Origin: Pseudomonas frederiksbergensis | Lineage (GTDB): Bacteria; Pseudomonadota; Gammaproteobacteria; Pseudomonadales; Pseudomonadaceae | DNA length: 64,000 nucleotides | Reading direction: 5' to 3' | NCBI RefSeq assembly: GCF_001952935.1 | Contig: NZ_CP018319.1 | Span: forward strand, 1 to 64,000 | Shown: piece by piece, positions 25,901 through 35,008 of the stretch | Numbering within the stretch: the stretch's first letter is position 1 | Layout of the letters: the number at the start of each line of letters is the position of its first letter | The notes under the pieces: generated by a model | Database searches by the model: none | What the model was told of the DNA's origin: nothing | Seen by the model: only the letters and a program-made list of their open reading frames with translations | Program-made: the position numbers and the translations under genes

Positions 25901-28519
25901 ATGATCCAGTTGTCTCGCCGCCCTCAAATACTGCTCCTGCTGCTTTTTGCCATTTGGCCGCTTGGCACCTGGGCATCGGACTGGGTCGTCAGTGTGGATG
26001 AGCGCAACGGCCTGCCAATGCTGGAGCGTGGTGGCAGTCCGGTGTTCGTTACGACATTCTCGTTTTTTGGACCCAGCTGGGGCTGGACGTATTTGCACCC
26101 TGAATTCAAGGTAAACACCCCTTATCGATACTCCTTCGCGGGTAAAAACAAAGCGCTGGATTTCGACTTGACTGCGCAGATTCAGAAGCAAGGCGAGCAA
26201 AAGCTGACCTGGAACTTTGCCCTGGATGCACGTAGTGGGAAGTCGGGCCTTTCAGGTGGTGGCATCGTCTTCACATTCGACCCCGCTCTGTTCGCTGGAG
26301 AAATGGGCGAGCCCACTTTGCTACCCGACAACCGCGGCTGGACCTGGGGCAATGCACAAGGGCGGCGCATCGAAATGCGCTTCGAGCCCGCACTGGAGAG
26401 CGTGTACTTTGAACCGGGCAGCAAATCCGAGGTGCGTGCTTTTCTCTACAAGAACACGCTCAAACGTGGCCGCCAGGATTTCACGGCTACCTTGAGCGTT
26501 TCTGGTGATGTGACGGTCGGCCCAACCACAACCGAGCGCTTCGGGCTGTCGGACCCCAAGAGCTGGCCGACCGACAAGCTCGACTGGAAAACCTCGCCGG
26601 TCGACCTGTCCTTTCTCAACGCTCAGGAAAAACCTGCCGGCAAGCGCGGCTTCATCAAAGCCTCCGGTGAGCAACTGCAATTTGCCGACAACACTGTGGC
26701 GCGTTTCTGGGGCACCAACCTTTCGGCCTACTCGCTGTTCCTCACGTCAGACGATGCCATCAAGCTGCAGGCCAAACGCCTGTCGGCACTGGGCTTCAAT
26801 CTTGTACGACTGCACCACCATGACTCGCCATGGGTCTTCCCGAACATCTTTGGCGACGGCAGGATCACGCGCAGCACCCAGCAACTAAGCCCGGAATCGC
26901 TGAAAAAGATCGACTGGTGGATCAAGTGCCTGAAAGACGAAGGCATTTATGTCTGGCTCGATCTGCACGTCCAGCGCGTCTTTACTGAAAAAGACAACAT
27001 TTATGGCTTCGATGAATTGCCAAAAGAAGAACAGAACTACACCTATCTCAAGGGCTATTCCTATGTGAATCTCACCATTCAGAAAGCCATGAAACGCTTT
27101 ACCGAAGACTACCTGACCCATGTAAACAGCTATACCGGTCTCGCCTACAAAGATGACCCGGCGATTGCCGCCGTACTGATTACCAACGAAAACGACGTCA
27201 CCAACCACTTTGGCAATGCCCTGCTGCCAGACAAGAATTTACCGAAACACAACCGCATCTATATGGCCGAGGCCGAAGCTTTTGCCAAACAGCACAACCT
27301 GTCCGCAAACCAGACCTGGCGCTCCTGGGAGCCTGGGCCCTCCAAGATGTTCCTTAACGATCTGGAACGACGTTTCAACGTCGACATGATTCAACACTTG
27401 CGTGGTATAGGCGTGAAGGTCCCCATCGCCACGACCAGTAGCTGGGGTCGCAATGGCCTGAACTCCCTGCCGGCCCTTACCGCCGGGGACGTCATCGATG
27501 TCCATAGCTACGGGGGTTCGGGACAGATAGAGAAAAATCCGCACTACAGCGAAAGCATAGTGAACTGGATTGCCGCCGGTCAGGTCGTCGGCAAGCCCTT
27601 GACCGTTACCGAGTGGAACAATGAGCCCTTCCCGACAGCAGATCGTCACTCGCTGCCACTCTATATCGCCGGCACCGCCAGCCACCAAGGCTGGGATGCA
27701 CTGATGCAATATGCCTATAGCCAGGAGCCAATGGGCGGCAACGGGATGAGTGCCAATAACTGGCATGCCTATAACGACCCTGCAATGCTGGCCACCCTGC
27801 CCGCCGCCGCTTTGCTTTATCGCCGTGCAGACGTTCGCGGTGCAACAACGACCTACGTCTTCGCTCCGACGCCAGGCACTCTTTTCAATCAAATGATCAC
27901 ACCGGCCAGCTCTGCTTTCCTGCGTACAGCCATGGAGAAAGGCAAGCTGGAAATCGCGATGCCACAGACACCGGAATTGCCATGGTTGCAGCCGAGCGTT
28001 ATCCCACGCGGTGCACAGGAATTCCATGACCCTGACCAGTCGCTGCTGGACGCCAACACCAGCGAGTCCACGACCGACACCGGTGAGCTAAAGCGCAACT
28101 GGAAACAAGGCGTCTACACCATCAATACGCTGCGCACCCAGGCTGCGACCGGCTGGATCGGCGGCGAGTCGATCAGCCTTGGCAACATCAAGATTCAAGT
28201 GAAGACTGCCAACGCCAGTGTGGCGGTGCAAAGCCTGGACGACTCACCTTTGGGTCAATCACAGGATTTAATGATTTCGTTGGGCACCCGTGCCATCCCC
28301 CAAGACGGCGACAAAATACCTTTTTACGTTGAGCCCCTCGAGGGCACGCTAACCATTCAGGCGCCGCAAGGCTTGACACTATTTACCCACGGCATTCTGC
28401 GGCAAATGAAGAAACTGCCTGCGACCTACCTCGATGGCCGCTACACAATCAAGCTCGACGGCTTACAGGCCTCAAACTGGTTGTTCTTGAAAAAGGACGT
28501 CACGCCAGCACAACCTTAG
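25901..28519 (+). CDS. Large secreted glycoside hydrolase (clan GH-A, cellulase-like)
   Basis: Exported enzyme of 872 residues. A signal peptide spans residues 1-24 (ends GTWAS). A beta-rich N-terminal domain (about 25-245) precedes a TIM-barrel glycoside hydrolase (about 250-650) beginning FIKASGEQLQFADNTVARFWG and RLSALGFNLVRLHHHDS. Candidate catalytic residues are E430 in LITNENDVTNHFG (acid/base) and E571 in LTVTEWNNEPF (nucleophile). A C-terminal beta domain (about 700-872) follows. Such hydrolases in exopolysaccharide loci (PslG, AlgL and PelA play comparable parts) trim polymer in the periplasm. It follows the polymerase gene by five bases. The bond it cuts is unknown. A decayed copy of its 3' end lies at about 30285-30430. 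Confidence 0.85.
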   Translation: MIQLSRRPQILLLLLFAIWPLGTWASDWVVSVDERNGLPMLERGGSPVFVTTFSFFGPSWGWTYLHPEFKVNTPYRYSFAGKNKALDFDLTAQIQKQGEQKLTWNFALDARSGKSGLSGGGIVFTFDPALFAGEMGEPTLLPDNRGWTWGNAQGRRIEMRFEPALESVYFEPGSKSEVRAFLYKNTLKRGRQDFTATLSVSGDVTVGPTTTERFGLSDPKSWPTDKLDWKTSPVDLSFLNAQEKPAGKRGFIKASGEQLQFADNTVARFWGTNLSAYSLFLTSDDAIKLQAKRLSALGFNLVRLHHHDSPWVFPNIFGDGRITRSTQQLSPESLKKIDWWIKCLKDEGIYVWLDLHVQRVFTEKDNIYGFDELPKEEQNYTYLKGYSYVNLTIQKAMKRFTEDYLTHVNSYTGLAYKDDPAIAAVLITNENDVTNHFGNALLPDKNLPKHNRIYMAEAEAFAKQHNLSANQTWRSWEPGPSKMFLNDLERRFNVDMIQHLRGIGVKVPIATTSSWGRNGLNSLPALTAGDVIDVHSYGGSGQIEKNPHYSESIVNWIAAGQVVGKPLTVTEWNNEPFPTADRHSLPLYIAGTASHQGWDALMQYAYSQEPMGGNGMSANNWHAYNDPAMLATLPAAALLYRRADVRGATTTYVFAPTPGTLFNQMITPASSAFLRTAMEKGKLEIAMPQTPELPWLQPSVIPRGAQEFHDPDQSLLDANTSESTTDTGELKRNWKQGVYTINTLRTQAATGWIGGESISLGNIKIQVKTANASVAVQSLDDSPLGQSQDLMISLGTRAIPQDGDKIPFYVEPLEGTLTIQAPQGLTLFTHGILRQMKKLPATYLDGRYTIKLDGLQASNWLFLKKDVTPAQP

Positions 28520-28579
28520 GCGCCGTAACCGGCCTCAACCTGAGAACAACGCCTTGCGGAGTTGTTCAACGAGGGGTAT

Positions 28580-30226
28580 TTAAAGAGCGTCAAAATCAAA
28601 CGATGGAACATAGCCTGCGCCGAGTAAATGTGGACATTTCGACGAGACAAATTCGTCACTTGATAAATCATTCGAACTTTTATACTTGTCCGTAAAAACC
28701 CCTGTGATATTTAAAAGCGTATGGGGCAAGGACGATATGCTGATTTTCTGACTTTCTCTTTCCCTCAGCTTTAAAAGCTTGAGCGATTGCTGGCCTGAAA
28801 CATTCTCGGACGCCCAGATAAACGCCGAAACCGGAAGATCATACTTATTGCCAATCCCGTGACCCAAAAGTCCTCGGCTGTCATCCATCATATTTTCGCC
28901 ATGATCCGAAGAATAAACCAAGACAGATGGTTTTTTGCTTAATTTCAATTGATCAATAATTGCGCTTAATAACCAGTCTGTATACAAAATACTATTATCA
29001 TATTCCGCAGTGATCTTGTCTTTGAAGCTGCTTGTCGCCGGTTTGAATTGATCGAAGCTTTCCGGGTATCGGCGTGAATACTCGAAATGACTACCCTTGA
29101 CGTGAATGAATATGGCTTTCTTTTCGGTGTCGTTTTTATTGAGTATTTTTTCATATTCCGACATCAACGCCCCATCATAACTTCTCTCAAAATATTGACG
29201 GTATTGTGCCTCGGCGGCTATTTGTGGAATTATTCCGCCAAAACTATCAACTTCCTGCACCGACAACCAATAGGTCATGTACCCGGCTGCCCGATATATA
29301 CTCACCAATGATTTCGTTGACACAATGGAGTCCCAATCCGATATAGGCTCAAGGCTCAGCATTGAAGGCACCGCGAACGAGGTGTATGGGGCTGTCGTAC
29401 AGATCTGATTAAACTTGAAAATGCCCGCCTGCTTACCAAGATTCGGAGTTGTATCCTTGTTATAACCGTAGAGGGACCAGTTGTGCGGCCGCGATGACTC
29501 ACCGATTACAAAAACAATGGTTTCTATAGTTGACTGATCCGATAGGCTGGTTATTTTTACGTCAGACTCCCGACGACGTTTGATGAGCTTCTCCGTCCCC
29601 AAATACAAGTTTGCCGTAAGGGTAATTTGCGACAAATAACCTACTGGAGTGCTTTGATCTTTTGCAAGGAGATCCATGACTGCAGACTTGCCGAAAGAGT
29701 TAAGTTGAACGGTTTTATAAAAATACGCCCCATACCCTGCGATCAAGGCGCTAAAAGCCAAAACAAAAACACCTTTGCTCTTATATAATTTGCGTTTATG
29801 CAGGCCTATTAATCCACCCCCATAGCACAGTATGAAAATCATCAAAACGATACTGATGGGTCGCCAATAGGTCGGCAGGAATTCGCTTGCTTCCTGGAAG
29901 TTCGTCAAGCCAATAAACAGATAGGCAGCCGTCAATCTTGAGTTGAAATTCAAAACCAAAAATAGATCAATAGCTGCTACCAAATAGAATGGCAGCAGAA
30001 TGAGGTGAACCTTGAATTGATTGGCAGAAATAAATCTGATCGCCAAAAGCCACAACACCGACATGCCAAGGGTGTAAAAGACCAACAAATCAATTTTAGA
30101 GTATTGATAGCTTGTCAGCGTTCTAATCACCAAGGGTGAAAGCAAATATGACCACAACACTAAATTTGGCCATTCTGCTTTTAATATTCTTAATGAGTTA
30201 TCAATAATTTTGACAGAATTTTTCAT
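28580..30226 (-). CDS. Phosphoethanolamine transferase-like sulfatase-fold membrane enzyme
   Basis: 548-residue protein with four to five N-terminal helices (about residues 20-165) and a periplasmic alkaline phosphatase/sulfatase-fold domain, the build of EptA/CptA. The nucleophile region reads IVFVIGESSRPHNWSLYGYNKDTTPNL, as in EptA where a threonine after GES is modified; here serine takes that place. Metal-ligand region YSSDHGENMMDD and a downstream GHGIGNKYDLPVS also fit. It probably puts phosphoethanolamine, or another phospho-substituent, on the polysaccharide or on lipid A. It is distinctly AT-richer than its neighbours and interrupts the rightward gene order, so it may be a late insertion. 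Confidence 0.82.
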   Translation of the reverse strand: MKNSVKIIDNSLRILKAEWPNLVLWSYLLSPLVIRTLTSYQYSKIDLLVFYTLGMSVLWLLAIRFISANQFKVHLILLPFYLVAAIDLFLVLNFNSRLTAAYLFIGLTNFQEASEFLPTYWRPISIVLMIFILCYGGGLIGLHKRKLYKSKGVFVLAFSALIAGYGAYFYKTVQLNSFGKSAVMDLLAKDQSTPVGYLSQITLTANLYLGTEKLIKRRRESDVKITSLSDQSTIETIVFVIGESSRPHNWSLYGYNKDTTPNLGKQAGIFKFNQICTTAPYTSFAVPSMLSLEPISDWDSIVSTKSLVSIYRAAGYMTYWLSVQEVDSFGGIIPQIAAEAQYRQYFERSYDGALMSEYEKILNKNDTEKKAIFIHVKGSHFEYSRRYPESFDQFKPATSSFKDKITAEYDNSILYTDWLLSAIIDQLKLSKKPSVLVYSSDHGENMMDDSRGLLGHGIGNKYDLPVSAFIWASENVSGQQSLKLLKLRERESQKISISSLPHTLLNITGVFTDKYKSSNDLSSDEFVSSKCPHLLGAGYVPSFDFDAL

Positions 30227-30279
30227 TGGTAATTATTCCCGCAGGGTGCCCATATGCCTCCTCAGAGGGTAGCTCCAAT

Positions 30280-30430
30280 TGGCGTACTCGCTGCATTACG
30301 TTCAAAAAAACCCCCTCCTCTGGCGCTCCAAACGTAGCGAGCCGCAAGGTTTGGCGCTGTGCATCCTTGGCATGCAGGAGCAAATGAAGAAGCTGTTTGC
30401 GACCTGCCTTGATTGCCGCTATACAATCAT
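30280..30430 (+). pseudogene. Decayed copy of the 3' end of the glycoside hydrolase gene
   Basis: Bases 30341-30429 align without gaps to 28363-28451 of the glycoside hydrolase gene, about 69 of 89 identical by eye. In the corresponding frame the relic reads EPQGLALCILGMQEQMKK then LFATCLDCRYTI, against APQGLTLFTHGILRQMKK then LPATYLDGRYTI in the intact protein. Weaker likeness continues upstream to about 30285. There is no start, the surrounding sequence has stops, and it ends before the galE ribosome site. It suggests that a related hydrolase gene once stood directly before galE. Confidence 0.8.
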
Positions 30431-30470
30431 TCGAGCTCACAGCAAAGCGCCCAGGAAATCGGAGATCAGG

Positions 30471-31448
30471 ATGAAATTTTTGGTGGTGGGTGGCGCGGGT
30501 TATATTGGCTCGCACATGGTGAAGCAGCTACTGAGCGCAGGTCACGATCTTGTGGTGGCAGACAATTTCTCAACGGGTTATCGCAGCGCGTTGAGAGGCG
30601 GGACATTGGTCGAACTGGACATAGCCGACGAACAGGCACTGGATGCCCTGTTTGCGGGACATCACTTTGATGCCGTGTTCCACTTCGCCTCCTTTATACA
30701 GGTGGGCGAATCTGTTGCTGAACCTGCCAAGTACTATCAAAACAACTTCACCGCCACCCTGACGCTGCTCCAGGCGATGGTTCGCGCCGGGGTTAAAAAC
30801 TTCATTTTTTCCTCTACCGCCGCCGTCTACGGTGACCCGGTGTATGTACCGATAGACGAAGAGCATCCCAAGGCAGCGATCAACCCTTATGGGCGCAGCA
30901 AGTGGATGGTGGAGCAGATGCTAGAAGATTTCGATCGTGCATACGGGTTGAAATCGGTCTGCCTGCGCTACTTCAACGCCGCCGGAGCAGACCCTGAAGG
31001 ACAGTTAGGTGAACGCCATGAACCGGAAACCCATTTGCTGCCCCTGATCCTGCAAGCAGCCTCGGGACGGCGCGCAACCATCACCGTCTATGGTCGTGAT
31101 TACGACACACCCGACGGCACTTGCATTCGCGACTACGTCCACGTTGTCGACCTCGTTGCCGCTCACGCGCTTGCCTTGGATTATCTGCTGGCAGGCGGTG
31201 CAAGCGCGGCATTCAACCTCGGTAACGGTCAAGGTTTCTCAGTACAGCAAGTGATCGATACCGCGCGCTATGTGACTGGCCAGGCTATCTCAGTCAGCGA
31301 AGCGCCACGTCGCGCGGGCGATCCACCCCGCCTGGTGGCCGATCCCCGCAGGGCCAACACATTACTTGGCTGGCACCCGCAATTTGGCTCACTTGAACAG
31401 ATAGTGGCGCATGCCTGGAGCTGGGAGCAGAAGTACCCTTGGCACTGA
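30471..31448 (+). CDS. galE: UDP-glucose 4-epimerase
   Basis: Short-chain dehydrogenase-type epimerase that makes UDP-galactose from UDP-glucose for polymer synthesis. 325 residues. NAD-binding motif GGAGYIGSH at residues 7-15, the catalytic serine region FIFSSTAAVYGDP, the YGRSK active-site motif (Y-x3-K), YFNAAGADP and DGTCIRDYVHVVDL are all as in GalE. The frame is open back to 30279, but the true start is the ATG at 30471, preceded by GGAGATCAGG; the upstream part is hydrolase-gene relic. It is convergent with the kinase gene at 31493. Confidence 0.93.
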   Translation: MKFLVVGGAGYIGSHMVKQLLSAGHDLVVADNFSTGYRSALRGGTLVELDIADEQALDALFAGHHFDAVFHFASFIQVGESVAEPAKYYQNNFTATLTLLQAMVRAGVKNFIFSSTAAVYGDPVYVPIDEEHPKAAINPYGRSKWMVEQMLEDFDRAYGLKSVCLRYFNAAGADPEGQLGERHEPETHLLPLILQAASGRRATITVYGRDYDTPDGTCIRDYVHVVDLVAAHALALDYLLAGGASAAFNLGNGQGFSVQQVIDTARYVTGQAISVSEAPRRAGDPPRLVADPRRANTLLGWHPQFGSLEQIVAHAWSWEQKYPWH

Positions 31449-31492
31449 GCGTCGGCGCCAGCCAATAGCGCCGACCTCGTGCGGATGATGCT

Positions 31493-32281
31493 CTAGTAGT
31501 AAGAGCGGTTTTCAGGCTCGGCTTTGTTCAACACCGTGCCAATCAGGTTGGCTGTGCCAAGATGATGCAGACTTTCCTCGATCTCTTTCTTGCTGTTCAA
31601 TCCATTAGCGACAACGAGCAGGACACAGTCGAACCTGGGCAGGACGTTAATCACATCATCCGAACTCAACAACGGCGGCAAGTCGAAAATCACGATGCGT
31701 GAGTTGTAGCGCTCGCGCAGATCAGCAATCAAATGGCTAACTGCAGGCGATGACAACACTTCGGTGGAAAGAGGAATCGGCTCGCGCGTCGGCAGGACCA
31801 CAAAGCGCGGCAAAGTCGGGTTGACCAGTACCTCTTGCAGTTCAGCTTCATCTGCCAACAATTCATTAAGCGATTTATCCATCGGCAGCCCCAGATATTC
31901 ACCCACCTTCGGACGACGCAAGTCGAAGTCCACCAACAACGCCGTCTTGGTGGTGTGATGCGCAATACTCATCGCCAGGTTTATAGCCAACACCGTCTTG
32001 CCTGCCTCGGGGGTCGGCGAGGTGATGGCGAGCGTGCGCCAACCATTTTCCTCCATGATTTTCAGCACTTGTGTACGCAGTAGATCGAATGCTCCGCCCA
32101 CATTCGAATTTTTGTTGTAAGCCACAATTCGGTTGCGCTCAAGGTGACCCGGTCGCAAAGGTACAACCTTGGTTTGCACATAACTGAGCGCATTCAGACT
32201 TGTTGATTGCGCGGTCGGTGTCATGGCTTTTGACGAGGTCTGTTGCTCGGCTTTTTCGGTATCGGAATTGATTATTTCCAT
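31493..32281 (-). CDS. CpsD/CapB-type tyrosine kinase of the export system
   Basis: Cytosolic BY-kinase, 262 residues, which controls polymer export by autophosphorylation. Walker A is ITSPTPEAGKTVLAINLA, Walker A' is ALLVDFDLRRPKVGEYLG and Walker B is IVIFDLPPLLSSDD. A short C-terminal tail ends in two tyrosines, the probable phosphorylation site. The kinase is a separate gene from its membrane partner Wzz (11 bases upstream), whereas in E. coli Wzc the two are fused. Part of the leftward Wza, barrel, Wzz, kinase export block. Confidence 0.9.
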   Translation of the reverse strand: MEIINSDTEKAEQQTSSKAMTPTAQSTSLNALSYVQTKVVPLRPGHLERNRIVAYNKNSNVGGAFDLLRTQVLKIMEENGWRTLAITSPTPEAGKTVLAINLAMSIAHHTTKTALLVDFDLRRPKVGEYLGLPMDKSLNELLADEAELQEVLVNPTLPRFVVLPTREPIPLSTEVLSSPAVSHLIADLRERYNSRIVIFDLPPLLSSDDVINVLPRFDCVLLVVANGLNSKKEIEESLHHLGTANLIGTVLNKAEPENRSYY

Positions 32282-32292
32282 GGCTATATTCC

Positions 32293-33852
32293 TTATGCAA
32301 ACCGGCCCAAAGCTTTAAATATCAGAAGATCCAGAGGCATATAGAGGAAGTGCAAGAGCACCAGAAAAATCGCAATTAATGCGACTCCACAGACGATCGA
32401 TAGCATTCGCCACTTCCTGCGGCGTGCCAGTTCAGCCTTGGTGTGAATGTAAGGAATGGAGACCAGTACGCGTCTACCCAGCACGCTGGCCAAGGCCTGG
32501 GTACCGCGCACACGCTGACTCATCATCTCGAGGAGCATCACCAGCGCGCCAGCACCCACCGGGGCAAGCAAGAAACCCATGGCGACCACTTTTTTACGGT
32601 TTGGCCGTACCGGTTTTTCGGGCATCAGCGGCGATTCCAGAAGAACGAAACGCTCGGCTTTGTTCTCCTGCTCCAGGCTTTCTGAAATTTTCGCACTCAT
32701 TTCCTTGGTGCGAATTTCCTCATATTTTTTACGAGCATTATCATGGTCACGCATCACCGTGACCAAGCCGCGCTCGATTTGCGGCGTCTCAATAATTTGT
32801 GCCTCGTATTCGGCTATTTTTCCGAGTATTTGCTGCTTTTGATCGGCCAGCGACTTGATACGTGCTTCTGCTGCGGAGATCCGCGCCTGAGCCCTGGCAA
32901 CGTCCAGATTGACCGAAGCTGATGCGCCAGCGCCTTTGCCGGCCTGAAGTGCAGCAATTTTGCGTTTGACGGCACGCACGTCGGGGTGGGCTTGCGTATA
33001 CAGCGACTGCAAGCGGATGTACTCCGCTTTGAGGCTAGCCAGATCCTGTGGTTTATCAGCAGCCGTACCGAGTGCTCCAGGCCTGGTCGCTAGCCCGGCA
33101 TTCGCGGCAGACAGCTCCAACTCATTGAAGCGCAACTCCTCACGGGCAGTCTTGTAGTCACGGTCGATCTCCTTCAGCTCGGTTTCGGCGCGCGTCAACA
33201 TATTCATGCGCAACTCTTGATGCTCGGGCAGTGCGTTGCTGTGTGCCTGCTTGAAGTCCGCCAGCCGATTCTCAAGGGTTTCCAGTTCCACCCTCAGTTT
33301 GTCCGCTTCCTGCGTCAGGAACTCTGTCGTTTCACTGGCGCGTTCGGTGCGCTGCTTGATGTTTTCATCCAGAAACAGCGTCACCAGTTCATTGGCAACT
33401 TTGTTCGCAATCTCTGGCTGGCGGTGCTCAAAGGAAAGACGGAAAGCAATCGTCACCTCTCCGCGCCCCTTGACGGCAGCACTGACCAAGGAGACCACAA
33501 TCGCATTGCGCATTTCTTCGATCTTCTCGGTAACGGTCAGTTGCCGACTTTGCGAAGCAAAAAGATTGTATTTATTGATGATCCCTTCCAGATGCTCACG
33601 GGTCATCACGCGCTGGCGAATGACTTCGATACGCTCATCGGCAAAGGTATTGTTGTTGGCCGCCACCAGGTCTGGCGAAATCTGCTGAGACTCCACCAGT
33701 ATCGTGCCGGATGACTCATAGGTAGGCGGGAGAGAGATCGCTACCGCTACGCAAACGCCGAGTATGACCACGAAACTCACGATCAACAGCAGGGCGTGGT
33801 GCTTGATGATAGCTAGGTAGTCGTTGAACGACATTTCGTATTCAGTGGCCAT
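32293..33852 (-). CDS. Polysaccharide co-polymerase, Wzz/GNVR domain
   Basis: Inner-membrane chain-length determinant, 519 residues. Helix 1 is at about residues 20-42, helix 2 at about 425-450, and a third hydrophobic stretch near 475-505. The periplasmic middle (about 150-390) has long coiled coils with many Glu/Arg/Lys heptads, and the GNVR-type stretch TPQIERGLVTVMRDHDNARKKY-like region precedes helix 2, together with ESPLMPEKPVRPNRKK. I start at the ATG at 33852 (GTGAG upstream); a GTG at 33861 is possible. It works with the adjacent kinase and Wza to span the envelope. Confidence 0.9.
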   Translation of the reverse strand: MATEYEMSFNDYLAIIKHHALLLIVSFVVILGVCVAVAISLPPTYESSGTILVESQQISPDLVAANNNTFADERIEVIRQRVMTREHLEGIINKYNLFASQSRQLTVTEKIEEMRNAIVVSLVSAAVKGRGEVTIAFRLSFEHRQPEIANKVANELVTLFLDENIKQRTERASETTEFLTQEADKLRVELETLENRLADFKQAHSNALPEHQELRMNMLTRAETELKEIDRDYKTAREELRFNELELSAANAGLATRPGALGTAADKPQDLASLKAEYIRLQSLYTQAHPDVRAVKRKIAALQAGKGAGASASVNLDVARAQARISAAEARIKSLADQKQQILGKIAEYEAQIIETPQIERGLVTVMRDHDNARKKYEEIRTKEMSAKISESLEQENKAERFVLLESPLMPEKPVRPNRKKVVAMGFLLAPVGAGALVMLLEMMSQRVRGTQALASVLGRRVLVSIPYIHTKAELARRRKWRMLSIVCGVALIAIFLVLLHFLYMPLDLLIFKALGRFA

Positions 33853-33872
33853 ATTTCTCACACAGCTGAATG

Positions 33873-35006
33873 TCAGAGACCGGGATAACTATAAGTCAGC
33901 GTCAGCCCGACTACGTTTGCAGTGGCATCCGGCAAGCCATCTTGCTGGCGTTGTTTGTATGTGTAGGATAGGCGGGCAATCCAAAAAGGCGAGAGTTCTT
34001 GGCTAAACCAGGCACTGTAATTTTGCAGGGTATTAGGCGTCCGGCCTTTGGCGTCTTGCCAGGAAGCATCGAAACCGGTGCGTCGGGTCTCGTCGATGGC
34101 ATAGCTCCATGAACCTCTCAGGGCATCAACCTCGACGAAACCACCGTCGCCACTGGCGAGCGTGCTGCGACTGGCATCGATGCTGGTATCAATACGCTCA
34201 CCGGCATATTGCAGCAATAAACCGCCCTGGCCTTTTGGGCCGCTACCTGTGCCAGATACTTGGTTGAGACCCACGTAAGCCGTCCCCCTTAGCCGCTCGG
34301 AGAATTGGACATTCAAGCCGGTCGTTGGGGTGTAGCTGTTTGAGGAAGCCACCGCAGAACCCTCCTCCGGCTCATAGCGCCTCACGCCAAGTCGGGTGAA
34401 CAGCTCGACCTGCTCACTCCACGCATAGTTCCAGCTGAAGCGGGTCGCCAGCTCGTCATAGTCGGTCAGTGAATCAATATCGTAAGTGACATGAGTGTAG
34501 TCAGTTTCGTTAACCAGGGTACTTCGCTCGCTGAGAGCAGTGCTCCAGTTGCCGCCCACCAAATACATCTTTTGCGTGCCATCAGAGGCAACTACGCCGG
34601 TTTCCTGAACCACCGTGGAAAGCGTAGAGTTTTCTTCATACCTCGCCACAAGCCCAAAAGCCCCCGTTTCGGTCTCGCGCTGCCACCCCAACCTTAATCT
34701 GGGATCTTCACGGTCCGAAACGATCGACGTATCCGACGAACGCACGATATTCACCCCCAGACCGAACCGGTACTCATCCGGCCCGGAAGTACCCACAAGG
34801 CTGTAATCGGGGGCGATGATGGTACGAGTCACCCCTTCCTCATCACTCGTGAGCAGCAGTGGGTTGCTGTCGTACTCGACCGTCGAAGGCACTGCTATAG
34901 CTGATTGCCAAGTAGCAGCAGAGGCCATGTCCGAACACGACAAAGCCAGGATTGCCGTCGCAACCCCGGTAGTTCGAAATCCAAGCAAGATAATCCTTAG
35001 TGCCAA
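33873..35006 (-). CDS. Outer-membrane beta-barrel protein of the export operon
   Basis: 377 residues with a signal peptide (to about residue 30, ending DMASAATW). The rest consists of alternating strands rich in Tyr, Trp, Thr and Ser, with repeated patterns such as RFGLGVNIVRSS, FGLVARYEE and RFSWNYAWSE, and it ends with LTYSYPGL; this is the build of an outer-membrane barrel of about 14-16 strands. Proteins of this type (EpsL/TIGR03016-like, as I recall) accompany Wza and Wzz in loci tied to PEP-CTERM sorting. The gene sits between wza and wzz, two bases after the wza stop and 20 bases before wzz. Likely a secretion or anchoring barrel. Confidence 0.75.
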   Translation of the reverse strand: MALRIILLGFRTTGVATAILALSCSDMASAATWQSAIAVPSTVEYDSNPLLLTSDEEGVTRTIIAPDYSLVGTSGPDEYRFGLGVNIVRSSDTSIVSDREDPRLRLGWQRETETGAFGLVARYEENSTLSTVVQETGVVASDGTQKMYLVGGNWSTALSERSTLVNETDYTHVTYDIDSLTDYDELATRFSWNYAWSEQVELFTRLGVRRYEPEEGSAVASSNSYTPTTGLNVQFSERLRGTAYVGLNQVSGTGSGPKGQGGLLLQYAGERIDTSIDASRSTLASGDGGFVEVDALRGSWSYAIDETRRTGFDASWQDAKGRTPNTLQNYSAWFSQELSPFWIARLSYTYKQRQQDGLPDATANVVGLTLTYSYPGL

Positions 35007-35008
35007 GG

